A stretch of DNA of 30,491 bases from Gammaproteobacteria bacterium. GTDB lineage: Bacteria; Pseudomonadota; Gammaproteobacteria; Steroidobacterales; Steroidobacteraceae. Each line of letters begins with the position of its first letter. The first letter of the stretch is position 1. Location of the stretch: NCBI GenBank assembly GCA_003162555.1, contig PMNQ01000107.1:3189-33679 (forward strand), read 5' to 3'. A model generated the notes under the pieces. The model made no database searches, was not told the DNA's origin, and saw only the letters and a program-made list of their open reading frames with translations. Shown piece by piece: positions 23,224-30,311 of this stretch. The translations under genes and the position numbers were made by a program.

Positions 23224-24852
23224 CTAATGTTTCGCCAGCATCTGACGCGCTTCCCGGATCTCGGGTCTTCCAGGCTTGTCGGCGTGCGCACAGACCGTCA
23301 GCAGCTCGCTAAAATACACTTGACTCAACGCTCTGTTCCCGCTGAGTTGCGCAGCGCGTGCCGCTCCATATAGCGACCGGAATCGCCGCGGCTCCTTCTT
23401 CAGCGTCGCTTCAAACTGTGCCAACGCCAAAGCCGGCCTGTTCATCTCAAGCAACATCTGACCGAGCAATTCCCGCGCTGGAGACAGCGGCCCCGGTGTC
23501 ACAGCACTCTTCTCTGTCCCATCTTCCATGTTCGCCGCCAATTCCATCTGCCGCAAGGCTTCCTTGTTCTTGCCCGCCGCTAGCGCAGACCATGCCGAGA
23601 CTGCAGTGGCCTGTATTTCCACCTGCTGCGCCCAATAGGGCTCGTTGGCTTTCGACAGACGCTCCTGGATCTGTTTCAGCGCTGTCGCTGCTTCGTCTGC
23701 TACCGCAGCGTGCCCCAGTCGCGCCGCACCCAGACCCCGGGCGAACCAGGTAGTCGCATCCGTGTAAGGAAATGGCGTCTGCGATAGCGCCAGCTTCTCG
23801 GCCTGCTGCCAATCCTGGCGCTCCAAGGCGTATCGTGCCGGGATTGCCGCGAGGGCAAAATAACCAGCCGCCGGTGGGCCGGCGCCATTCAGCTGCACTT
23901 TCGGATTGAAGCGTGAGGCTATTTCCGGCAGTGCAGTCACCATTCCACCTGCCGCCTCATCCTGCCCCGTTTGCAAATAGGCGTAAGTCTCGTAGTCGCT
24001 CGCGTGCAACTCTTCGGCGGTCTGACCCTGGCGCCGCGCGGCCGCCGCGGCCGCGATGTTGCTGTCGATCGACTCCTGCCAGTATCCCAGGCGGGTAAAC
24101 GTGTGCGATGGCATGTGCAGTGCGTGCGGAGCATCGGGAGCAATTGCCGCGTAACGTTGCGCAGCAACCAGAGCCCGGCCCGCGAGCGTTGGCACGTCGT
24201 ACGCGTGAATAAGGTAATGCGATAAGCCGGGATGCATCGGCTCCTCGGCAAACAATTTCTCGAGAATTGCTCCCGCCTTGAGACGGTCTGCGTAGGTCTT
24301 GTCGGCGGGATCCGCCGCGACCGCGAGCGCCAGCGCGTAGAAGATCTGCGCCTCATGATCTTCCGGATATTTTGCCGCGACCTCTCCCATGGCATCGCGA
24401 TAGGCAAGCAAGCGCGCTTGCTGCTGCGTGGCTTCGAAGTCACCGTACAACTTGCCCACTGCCGCCACATAGTCCCGCTCGCGCTGCGTCTTCGCACCAA
24501 GCGCTTTGCCTTGTTCAGCGCTTTGTCGACCGAGCTGCAACTGGCTCTGTTCTTTCTTTCCTGGCGCGAACGGATTGCTCCAATCGCTGAGCGCGATTCC
24601 CCAATATGCGATCGCGCAAGCGGGGTCTTGCTTCAGAACCGCGTTGAATCCCTCGATGGCCCGGCTGAACTGGAAGGAATGAAGCAAGGCCACCGCACGA
24701 TTGAAGTCGCTCTGCGCCGGCTCGATGCATGATGTGGCGAATTCAACCTTTCCTAGCGTCTCGCCATCCCCATGCTGATGCGTCTGCTCGCCGTGACTCA
24801 CCGCCGCGGCACAGAGCGATAGACTGGCCAGCAATAAAGGAGTGAATTTCAT
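23224..24852 (-). CDS. Secreted TPR-repeat protein
   Basis: This 542-residue protein has a signal peptide (MKFTPLLLASLSLCAAAVSHGEQ, cleavage near 20) and a His-rich mature start (THQHGDGE). TPR-like helical pairs follow. The opening DFNRAVALLHSFQFSRAIEGFNAVLKQDPACAIAYWG, given here as a family landmark, recurs in a widespread set of exported TPR proteins of unknown role. Other repeats appear near AIPARYALERQDWQQAEKLA, ALAAGKNKEALRQMELA and LLEMNRPALALAQFEATLKKEP. HMPSHTF and HYLIHAYD are conserved His-containing motifs. GGAAGGA precedes the ATG. Translation is coupled to the upstream membrane-protein gene by an ATGA overlap. Confidence 0.82.
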   Translation of the reverse strand: MKFTPLLLASLSLCAAAVSHGEQTHQHGDGETLGKVEFATSCIEPAQSDFNRAVALLHSFQFSRAIEGFNAVLKQDPACAIAYWGIALSDWSNPFAPGKKEQSQLQLGRQSAEQGKALGAKTQRERDYVAAVGKLYGDFEATQQQARLLAYRDAMGEVAAKYPEDHEAQIFYALALAVAADPADKTYADRLKAGAILEKLFAEEPMHPGLSHYLIHAYDVPTLAGRALVAAQRYAAIAPDAPHALHMPSHTFTRLGYWQESIDSNIAAAAAARRQGQTAEELHASDYETYAYLQTGQDEAAGGMVTALPEIASRFNPKVQLNGAGPPAAGYFALAAIPARYALERQDWQQAEKLALSQTPFPYTDATTWFARGLGAARLGHAAVADEAATALKQIQERLSKANEPYWAQQVEIQATAVSAWSALAAGKNKEALRQMELAANMEDGTEKSAVTPGPLSPARELLGQMLLEMNRPALALAQFEATLKKEPRRFRSLYGAARAAQLSGNRALSQVYFSELLTVCAHADKPGRPEIREARQMLAKH

Positions 24853-25649
24853 GGGTTCCTTCCTGCCTTGCCGCTGGCGAGCCACGGGACGTTGCGGTAC
24901 GTTTCCGCTACCAACCAGGCGCTGGTGGCGATCGCCGAAGAAATCAGGAACTCGCTCCAGTTCCCCTGATCACGAGGCGCAGTAGCCAGTAGCGGTATCC
25001 AGACGAACACCGTGATGATCCACAGCATTGCGCTCTCGAGGTTTGCCGCGAGGCGTGGATAGAACCCGAATAGCATTCCCGCTGCCGCAGCCAGGCTCGC
25101 GGCGCCCGTCAAGTAAGTCCAGGCGAGGGGAACGTGCATCCATTTGGGCACCAGACTTGCGGTCAGGTCGTGGTAGGCAAAATGACTCAGCCCGAACATC
25201 GGCAATGCCGCAATGAACAGCAACCGGGCCACGCGAACCCCGCGCTCACTGACAGCGAACGGAAGAAGCCGCCGCTCCCACTCTCCGGCGAAGACCGCAA
25301 ACAGACACCAGGCTCCGGCTGAAATGGCGGCCATCTCGCCGAACGCCTCCCAGTTCACCATTACCTGAGGGGCCAGGAGCAGCGTCGGGAGTTTGAGCAG
25401 GATCAGCCATAGCAGCAGGAACGGCAGCAGAACACGGCAGGCGATGCGGACGAACTGCGGCAGCAGCAGGCCGATGCCGGTACCGAGCGTGATCGCAGCA
25501 CAGAGACAAATCACGATGAGCCGGCCAGGCAGTTCCGCGGGGATCGGCTGCCAGATGACGGCGTGGCTTCCGTAGATCAAAGTGATGATGCCGAGGCCCA
25601 ACATCATTGCCGCAAAGACCGCGCGGCTCGGTCGCAAGGACATCACCAT
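24849..25649 (-). CDS. Multi-pass membrane protein, DoxX-like
   Basis: This 266-residue protein has seven or eight hydrophobic segments. The section MFGLSHFAYHDLTASLVPKW, followed by a helix with LTGAASLAAAAGMLFGF, recalls DoxX-like membrane proteins. The ATG at 25649 has AGAGG seven bases upstream and is preferred to the ATG at 25643 or TTG at 25655. The stop overlaps the TPR gene start (ATGA), so the two proteins are probably made together; a membrane protein with a periplasmic TPR partner suggests a complex. The function is unknown. Confidence 0.72.
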   Translation of the reverse strand: MVMSLRPSRAVFAAMMLGLGIITLIYGSHAVIWQPIPAELPGRLIVICLCAAITLGTGIGLLLPQFVRIACRVLLPFLLLWLILLKLPTLLLAPQVMVNWEAFGEMAAISAGAWCLFAVFAGEWERRLLPFAVSERGVRVARLLFIAALPMFGLSHFAYHDLTASLVPKWMHVPLAWTYLTGAASLAAAAGMLFGFYPRLAANLESAMLWIITVFVWIPLLATAPRDQGNWSEFLISSAIATSAWLVAETYRNVPWLASGKAGRNP

Positions 25650-25655
25650 GGACAA

Positions 25656-25940
25656 CCTCTATGGGCTGTTTGCCCATCACCGCACCTTACAAAGGCGAGT
25701 TCGGTTTTTCCACTTCGAATGACACCGAGACGGCTTTCCTGCGTCGGCAGTTGCGCATACGGACGCTTTTAGCCCCCGGACCACGCTTGATCGAGGATTC
25801 CGAACTGACAAACAGGCTGCGACTGCCGCTGTTCACCATCGTAACTCGCACGCGCTTGACCTGATCGATGCTCAGATCTCCGTGGCTCTTGCGCCGCCGG
25901 CTTAGTGTGCCACGCAACATGAAGCGGGTTTAAGGGCGAG
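25656..25940. other. Intergenic region without a convincing gene
   Basis: Two overlapping short open frames occur here: 25687-25920 on minus (77 codons, very Arg/Ser-rich) and a plus-strand frame ending at 25864. Neither has a ribosome site, a recognisable domain or a signal peptide. The minus frame (with VKRVRVTMVNSGSRSLFVSSE) looks slightly protein-like and could be a decayed gene end. I see no terminator or clear repeat. Confidence 0.35.
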
Positions 25941-25944
25941 ATGC

Positions 25945-25974
25945 TTGACTTTCCTGCTCTTGAGGAACATTACA
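25945..25974 (+). promoter_or_regulatory. Candidate promoter for the 26028 gene
   Basis: TTGACT at 25945-25950 is a good -35; ATTACA at 25969-25974 (18-bp gap) is a modest -10. It lies after an in-frame ATG at 25941, which supports translation starting at 26028 with GGGGA upstream. Confidence 0.4.
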
Positions 25975-26027
25975 GCACGGTCGGTGGCCCTGACCCATCA
26001 CCTCAAACAGAATCGGGGAATTGCATC

Positions 26028-26801
26028 ATGAAGACCGCGCTACTGCTGCTCTCGCTGTTGCCGATCGCTGCGTTCGCAAAGGATCCATTCGAAGGCACCT
26101 GGAAGGCGCGCGTGGATTCCTTCAAGACGACGGGCGCCCCGGATGTCTTCGAACTCAAGGACGGCACATTTACCTGCAAGAGCTGCGCACCGCCGTATTC
26201 GATCAAGGCCGACGGCACCCTGCAGAAGACTCCCGAGAATGCCTATCGGGATCACGCCTCATTCAAGATCACCGGGCCGTCAAGCGCCGATTGGTCCGTG
26301 CAAAAGGACGGCAAGCCGATTGCCAACATTTCCTTCTCGGTGTCGGCCGACGGCAAAGTGCTGACGCAGAAGGCGACGAATTACGTCGGCGCGACCCCCG
26401 CACATTTCACCGGCACCGAGATACGCACGGCGCCCGGCGCGCCCGGCTCGCATGCGATCGCAGGCAGCTGGCAAAACAACGGTTTGACTGACGTTTCCGT
26501 TACCGCGCTCACCACCGTCATTGCCGCCACACCCAATGGTCTCAAGTACAGCTCCAACGGCACTTCGGTGGACGCCAAGTTCGATGGCAAGGAATATCCG
26601 ACGATGGGCGACCCGGGCCACACGATGGTGACGCTGAAGCGCATCAACGATCACGAGATCGAAGAGACCGATCGGAGCGATGGCAAGGTCACCGACATCG
26701 TCCACTGGAAGGCCGCGAGCGACGGCAAGACGATCAACTTCGTCGACGACGACAAGCTCCACAATACGACGACGACGTTTATCGACGATCGCGTGCAGTA
26801 A
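26028..26801 (+). CDS. Secreted protein of unknown function
   Basis: This 257-residue protein has a clear signal peptide (MKTALLLLSLLPIAAFA, cleavage at about 17/18). A beta-rich mature region follows: DPFEGTWKARVDSFK near the start, a CKSC pair (Cys50, Cys53), and two lipocalin-like halves with SYNG-type turns, ending THTFIDDR-like (TTTFIDDRVQ). DPFxGTWK openings are common in exported proteins from soil bacteria, usually annotated hypothetical. The two halves both start at a GTW/GSW motif (residues 23 and about 146), suggesting an internal duplication. I cannot assign a role. It is monocistronic and is followed by the GNAT/cupin relic. Confidence 0.75.
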   Translation: MKTALLLLSLLPIAAFAKDPFEGTWKARVDSFKTTGAPDVFELKDGTFTCKSCAPPYSIKADGTLQKTPENAYRDHASFKITGPSSADWSVQKDGKPIANISFSVSADGKVLTQKATNYVGATPAHFTGTEIRTAPGAPGSHAIAGSWQNNGLTDVSVTALTTVIAATPNGLKYSSNGTSVDAKFDGKEYPTMGDPGHTMVTLKRINDHEIEETDRSDGKVTDIVHWKAASDGKTINFVDDDKLHNTTTTFIDDRVQ

Positions 26802-26828
26802 GCGCGCCTCCATCCACTGGCCACCCAA

Positions 26829-26981
26829 GAACGCAGGGCAATGGACTCGGGGCCGCTATGCTGAAGGATGCGCTGGGGCGCTCCGCAGGCGCCGCCGATA
26901 CCATCTGCGCGCGCTACTTGTCCACGCAAAGGATCATCGGCCGAAAGCCTTTTATGAACATTTTGATTTCGAGCAAAGCCC
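26829..26981 (+). pseudogene. GNAT acetyltransferase fragment, frameshifted
   Basis: One frame gives PRTQGNGLGAAMLKDAL, the acetyl-CoA-binding motif A (QGxGLG) of GNAT enzymes. A second frame, entered near 26905-26915, gives RALLVHAKDHRPKAFYEHFDFE, the C-terminal motif B region. Together they match the last half of toxin-type GNATs such as TacT/AtaT relatives, which pair with ribbon-helix-helix antitoxins. The N-terminal half and the motif B-following strand are missing. No start codon or ribosome site serves it, so it is a relic. It ends where cupin sequence begins. Confidence 0.65.
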
Positions 26982-27214
26982 GGCACTTTCATCTTCGAGC
27001 CGGCTGGCGAGGCTCACACGCTCGTCATCACCGACGATTCACCCGAGCCGGCAATTATTTTTTCGTCGTGGATGGAGCACTGGTCTACCTGGACAAGCCT
27101 GCCAATGGAACAATGGCTGCATTCGAGGACGGATTTAGCGCTCTTGAGCAGAGTCGTAAGTTCTTTCGCGAAACCGGTTTGGATGTCGGCCAATTGGACC
27201 TGCGGATCCGATAG
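26982..27214 (+). pseudogene. Cupin fragment, 2,4'-dihydroxyacetophenone dioxygenase-like, frameshifted
   Basis: From 26982 one frame reads GTFIFEPAGEAHTLVITDD, a cupin strand pair with a metal-type His. After the T6 run at 27058-27063 the frame must shift by one base to continue as FFVVDGALVYLDKPANGTM, then FEDGFSALEQSRKFFRETGLDVGQLDLRIR, read in parts, to a TAG at 27212. This matches the C-terminal half of cupins annotated as 2,4'-dihydroxyacetophenone dioxygenase-like. The N-terminal half is absent and the junction with the GNAT relic is abrupt. Adding one T to the run would restore this part of the frame, so a sequencing error there is possible. Confidence 0.6.
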
Positions 27215-27623
27215 AAGGGCGCGGGCCCCGTGAATACACCGTCTTGACCGGCGCGGCGCAACTGCCCGCTCTCGGTCAATCGGATGTACAGCGGCTCTCG
27301 TGATTTAGCTAGTCGGCGACTCTGCGCCACCCGTGACCAATATTGACGTCGGCAGTGACGCCACGATTAGCATTGATCTAAACATTCAACTCCCCCATGT
27401 TCTACAACCGCACCCTGCGGGCGCCTTACCAGAGCCGTGCCCCCAACCGGTACTGTTGACCATCGACGAAGGTTGTGTGAGTCCCCTTCCGAGCGTTCCA
27501 CTAGTCACGCATAATGAATGTTATGTGGAACCCACGGTGAGTTGTGCGAGGACGGCTACCGGCCCGATGGGGGCCGCTCGTGGCTATACTTCCCCGTGGG
27601 ACTCGTGGCTCCTTTAGATTCCC
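27215..27623. other. Gene-poor stretch of about 400 bp
   Basis: No open frame here has a domain, ribosome site or convincing composition. A plus-strand frame at 27333-27617 (94 codons from GTG) is Pro/Thr-rich and looks random. The end of the stretch must hold the promoter for the 27624 gene, but I could not pick a convincing -35/-10 pair. Together with the preceding relic it looks like eroded DNA. Confidence 0.5.
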
Positions 27624-27998
27624 ATGAACCAGAACACTACCGATAGAATCGGCGAGGGAATGGGCCGTAAGAGAATTCCGGTCATTGTGATCCTGATCGC
27701 CTGCGTTTATCTGGCCGTGGGTGTCGGCGGTTTTGTTGCTCACTTGAGCGACCCTCGCGCACCTGTCTGGATTGTTGTCGAGGTCACTGAGATTCTCGCA
27801 ATCGTTTGCGGCGTTTTTCTGCTGCGCGCACACAATTGGGCTCGCTGGCTTGCCGGTGCATGGATGGCCCTTCACGTCGTCTTAAGCTTCGGCGAAATGC
27901 GCCAGCTCGCGATTCACAGCCTATTCTTCGTGTTGATTGTCTGGTGTCTCTTCCGTGCGGACGCAAATCGCTTTTTCCACAAAACGCGGCTGGCTTAG
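27624..27998 (+). CDS. Small membrane protein
   Basis: This 124-residue protein has four hydrophobic segments (about 17-38, 48-66, 72-88 and 95-111) with positive ends (GRKRIP and RANRFFHKTR). It has no recognisable catalytic motif and resembles generic small hypothetical membrane proteins. It ends 14 bp before the YncE-like gene and is probably co-transcribed with it. No good ribosome site precedes the ATG. Confidence 0.68.
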   Translation: MNQNTTDRIGEGMGRKRIPVIVILIACVYLAVGVGGFVAHLSDPRAPVWIVVEVTEILAIVCGVFLLRAHNWARWLAGAWMALHVVLSFGEMRQLAIHSLFFVLIVWCLFRADANRFFHKTRLA

Positions 27999-28012
27999 TT
28001 TGTTCTGAACGC

Positions 28013-29056
28013 ATGACACGTTTTCAAGTTCTGGTTTTTATCTTGTGCTGTGTCGGCAGCACTCTGGGCGCGGCAGAGGAAAAGCCTCTGTACACGATCA
28101 CCAGAACCGTTCCGATTGGCGCACCCGATCGATGGGACTTGCTTACCTACGATGTCGAATCCGGGCGCGTATACATCGCGCACGGCGACCGCGTAACCTT
28201 GGTGGATGGCCAGAGCGGTGAAGTCATCGGCAGCGTCGAAGGCTATGCAGGCGGCACTCACGGGGTCGCAATCGTTTCCGGCTTCGGACGCGGCTACACC
28301 GATGACGGTCAATCCGGAACGGCGGGCTCTTTTGATCTGAAGACGCTGAAGTCTCTCAAGACCATCAAGGCAGATGAGGATGCCGATGCCATCGTGTTCG
28401 ACCCATCCAGCGGGCATGTCTTTGTCGTCGACTCCGATCCGGGACGCATCACGGTCATCGACCCCACGACTGACACCGTGATTTCGACTCTGGATGCAGG
28501 TGCCAAATTGGAGATCGGTGCCGCCGACGGCAAGGGCAAGGTCTACGTCAATGGCGAGGCGCAAAGGGAAATTCTGCGCATTGACACCAGCACTAACAAG
28601 ATTGATGCACGCTGGCCAATTCCCTCCTGCGCCAGCCCGCATGGCCTGGCTATCGATGCGGCATCGCACCGCGTTTTCTCGACTTGCGAGAACAATGTCA
28701 TGGTGGTCGTCGATGCCGACAACGGCAAGCAGATAGCGCAATTGCCGATTGGCTCGCGCACTGACGGTGCGGCCTTCGACCCTCGCACCAAACGCGCTTT
28801 CAGTTCCAATGGTGACGGAACCCTGACGGTTATCGGCGAGAAATCGGCATCATCCTTCGTGTCACTTGGCAGTGTGCCGACAATGCGCGGGGCACGTACG
28901 ATGACGTTGAATCCGAAGACCGGGCGCCTCTACCTGGTCGCGGCGGACTATACGGTCAATGAGTCAGTCGATCCCGGGGACTTCCGCCACCGTTATTCAG
29001 TGGTTCCAGGTTCGGCCAAACTGCTGTTCCTTGATCCCGCTTCGAGCGGCCATTAG
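28013..29056 (+). CDS. Secreted YncE-like beta-propeller protein
   Basis: This 347-residue protein has a signal peptide (MTRFQVLVFILCCVGSTLGA, cleavage near 20). About seven YVTN/NHL-like repeats follow, each with a D-x-x-S/T-G-x-V-Y/F-V pattern (YDVESGRVYIAHGD, FDPSSGHVFVVDSD, IDAASHRVFSTCENN, FDPRTKRAFSSNGDG, LNPKTGRLYLVAAD). This is a YncE-type propeller in the periplasm; such proteins bind DNA or partners, or sit beside metal or redox systems. The ATG at 28013 is selected because the signal peptide starts there; the open frame runs far upstream through the preceding gene. Confidence 0.88.
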   Translation: MTRFQVLVFILCCVGSTLGAAEEKPLYTITRTVPIGAPDRWDLLTYDVESGRVYIAHGDRVTLVDGQSGEVIGSVEGYAGGTHGVAIVSGFGRGYTDDGQSGTAGSFDLKTLKSLKTIKADEDADAIVFDPSSGHVFVVDSDPGRITVIDPTTDTVISTLDAGAKLEIGAADGKGKVYVNGEAQREILRIDTSTNKIDARWPIPSCASPHGLAIDAASHRVFSTCENNVMVVVDADNGKQIAQLPIGSRTDGAAFDPRTKRAFSSNGDGTLTVIGEKSASSFVSLGSVPTMRGARTMTLNPKTGRLYLVAADYTVNESVDPGDFRHRYSVVPGSAKLLFLDPASSGH

Positions 29057-29062
29057 CGCGAT

Positions 29063-29092
29063 GCAGGGCCCGGGACACCTCCCCAGCCCTGC
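29063..29092 (+). terminator. Possible hairpin after the YncE-like gene
   Basis: GCAGGG (29063-29068) can pair with CCCTGC (29087-29092) seven bases after the stop codon. The loop is 18 bases long and no U-tract follows, so this is weak evidence of termination. Confidence 0.25.
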
Positions 29093-29149
29093 CTAAGAAA
29101 CCCTAAGCCGTTGATTGTCCGCTGCTGTCCCGCTTTCGATTAACAGCAT

Positions 29150-29179
29150 TTGCAATTCATTACACCTTATGGTGTAATG
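29150..29179 (+). promoter_or_regulatory. Promoter with palindromic operator of the ArsR-type gene
   Basis: CATTACACC-TTAT-GGTGTAATG (29158-29179) is a perfect inverted repeat with 9-bp arms, ending six bases before the ATG at 29186. TTGCAA (29150-29155) and TGTAAT (29173-29178), 17 bp apart, form a good promoter with a TGn extension. The predicted transcript starts at or next to the ATG, so the mRNA would be leaderless. Binding of the regulator here would block its own promoter. Confidence 0.72.
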
Positions 29180-29185
29180 TAATCC

Positions 29186-29515
29186 ATGGAGCCACTTACC
29201 GACATTTTGAGCGCCGTATGTCACCCCACGCGTCGCGCAATCATCCGGCAGCTGGCCAACGGACCGGCCCGGTTCCTGGACATTGCCGAACCGTTTGACG
29301 TGGCTCTGAACGCCGTGACGAAGCATCTGAAGTTGTTGGAACGCGCGGGTTTGATCGAGCGTGAAAAACGGGGCCGCGAGGTGTTGATCTCGCTTCGGCC
29401 CGCAGGACTTCGCTTGGTAGCCGAATGGGTGCACGAATACGAGCGCTTTTGGACCAAGAGGCTCGATGAGTTTGAGGGTTATTTCAAGCAACAGAAAAGG
29501 AGTAGGAAGCGATGA
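29186..29515 (+). CDS. ArsR-family winged-helix regulator
   Basis: This 109-residue protein has the HTH_5/HTH_20 plan: ILSAVCHPTRRAIIRQLANGPARFLDIAEPF, then ALNAVTKHLKLLERAGLIEREKRGREVLISLRPAGL, read in parts, and a final helix ending in a basic tail. No metal-binding Cys pair is present, so it belongs with the SRPBCC-associated ArsR group and not the metal sensors. It probably represses its own operon through the palindrome just upstream. The stop overlaps the AHSA1 gene start (ATGA). Confidence 0.92.
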   Translation: MEPLTDILSAVCHPTRRAIIRQLANGPARFLDIAEPFDVALNAVTKHLKLLERAGLIEREKRGREVLISLRPAGLRLVAEWVHEYERFWTKRLDEFEGYFKQQKRSRKR

Positions 29516-29943
29516 ACGGCGCAAAGACCATTGAAGTCAGGGTAGAACGAACCATTCCTGCTGCGGCCGGCGATGTGTTTGATGCCTGGTTGAACCCCAA
29601 GGTCCCGGGCAACCCGTGGCATATGGCTGACAAGTACCTGCTGAATCCCACAGTCGACGGGTTCTTTTACTGGACTATCAAGGGGACGCCCCACTACGGG
29701 CGCTTCACGGCGGTCGAACGACCGGGCCGCCTTGAGCACACGTGGATGTCACCCAATACTGCCGGCCTGGAGTCGATGGTGACAGTGACCTTCAAGGGCA
29801 AGGGCAAAGACACCATGATGACGCTGGTGCACTCAGGGCTTCCCGATACGGATGGCGGCAGATCCCACGAAAAAGGCTGGAACTTCTTTCTGGATGGCTT
29901 TCAGAGCCAGCTGGCGAAATCCGGCAAGGGATTCCAATCATGA
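29512..29943 (+). CDS. SRPBCC/AHSA1-family protein
   Basis: This 143-residue protein is a START-like hydrophobic-pocket fold of the AHSA1 type. It shows VRVERTIPAAAGDVFDAWLNPKVPG, GFFYWTIKGTPHYGRFTAVERPGRLEHTWMSP and a final helix HEKGWNFFLDGFQSQLAK. ArsR-AHSA1 gene pairs are a common arrangement; the AHSA1 partner often handles a small hydrophobic molecule. It overlaps the regulator by 4 bp (ATGA) and the following YCII-like gene by 4 bp (ATGA). Confidence 0.9.
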   Translation: MNGAKTIEVRVERTIPAAAGDVFDAWLNPKVPGNPWHMADKYLLNPTVDGFFYWTIKGTPHYGRFTAVERPGRLEHTWMSPNTAGLESMVTVTFKGKGKDTMMTLVHSGLPDTDGGRSHEKGWNFFLDGFQSQLAKSGKGFQS

Positions 29944-30272
29944 AATTCATGTTGATCTCACGCCACACCAACGGCGCAGACATTCCCGTGAACGAACGAG
30001 AGCAGAACCTGCAGAAGATGGGTGAGTGGATTGCCCTGCTCAAGCCTACGCTGGCTATGCCCATCAGGGGTGGCACCACTGTTACTGCAAGCAAGGTTGA
30101 GCGATATATGGGGGATATAGGCGGGGCCATCGTTTATGAGGCCGACGATCTTGAGCACGCGGTCGCGCTGGCACAAAAGTCGCCCGGCCTCAAATACGGT
30201 TTCACGCACGAAGTATTCCCAGAGATCTCACTCAGCCAGGCGGCGCAAACAAATACCTCTGAGAAAGTGTGA
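29940..30272 (+). CDS. YCII-related (DGPF-like) protein
   Basis: This 110-residue protein has the YCII/DGPF domain plan: MKFMLISRHTNGADIP at the start, EWIALLKPTLAMPIRGGTTVTASKVE, then a strand-helix unit (GGAIVYEADDLEHAVALAQKSPGLKYG) and a final EVFPEI strand. Related proteins sit beside ECF sigma factors or AHSA1 proteins. The ATG overlaps the AHSA1 stop by 4 bp. It is the last gene of the ArsR operon and converges on the oxidase gene. A second YCII gene lies at 15112, but the two are not close copies. Confidence 0.82.
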   Translation: MKFMLISRHTNGADIPVNEREQNLQKMGEWIALLKPTLAMPIRGGTTVTASKVERYMGDIGGAIVYEADDLEHAVALAQKSPGLKYGFTHEVFPEISLSQAAQTNTSEKV

Positions 30273-30311
30273 CCACAACGCAAATACGGTGCCAGTAGAT
30301 CCTTTGATTCC

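Noticed and set aside
25687..25920. Small minus-strand frame (77 codons) upstream of the DoxX-like gene
   Set aside because: It has no ribosome site or domain and extreme Arg content; it is reported only as part of the intergenic description.
27333..27617. Plus-strand 94-codon frame from GTG
   Set aside because: It has no ribosome site, no domain and random-looking composition within a gene-poor stretch.
27806..28012. Upstream extension of the YncE-like protein
   Set aside because: The extension overlaps the small membrane-protein gene; a clear signal peptide begins at the ATG at 28013.
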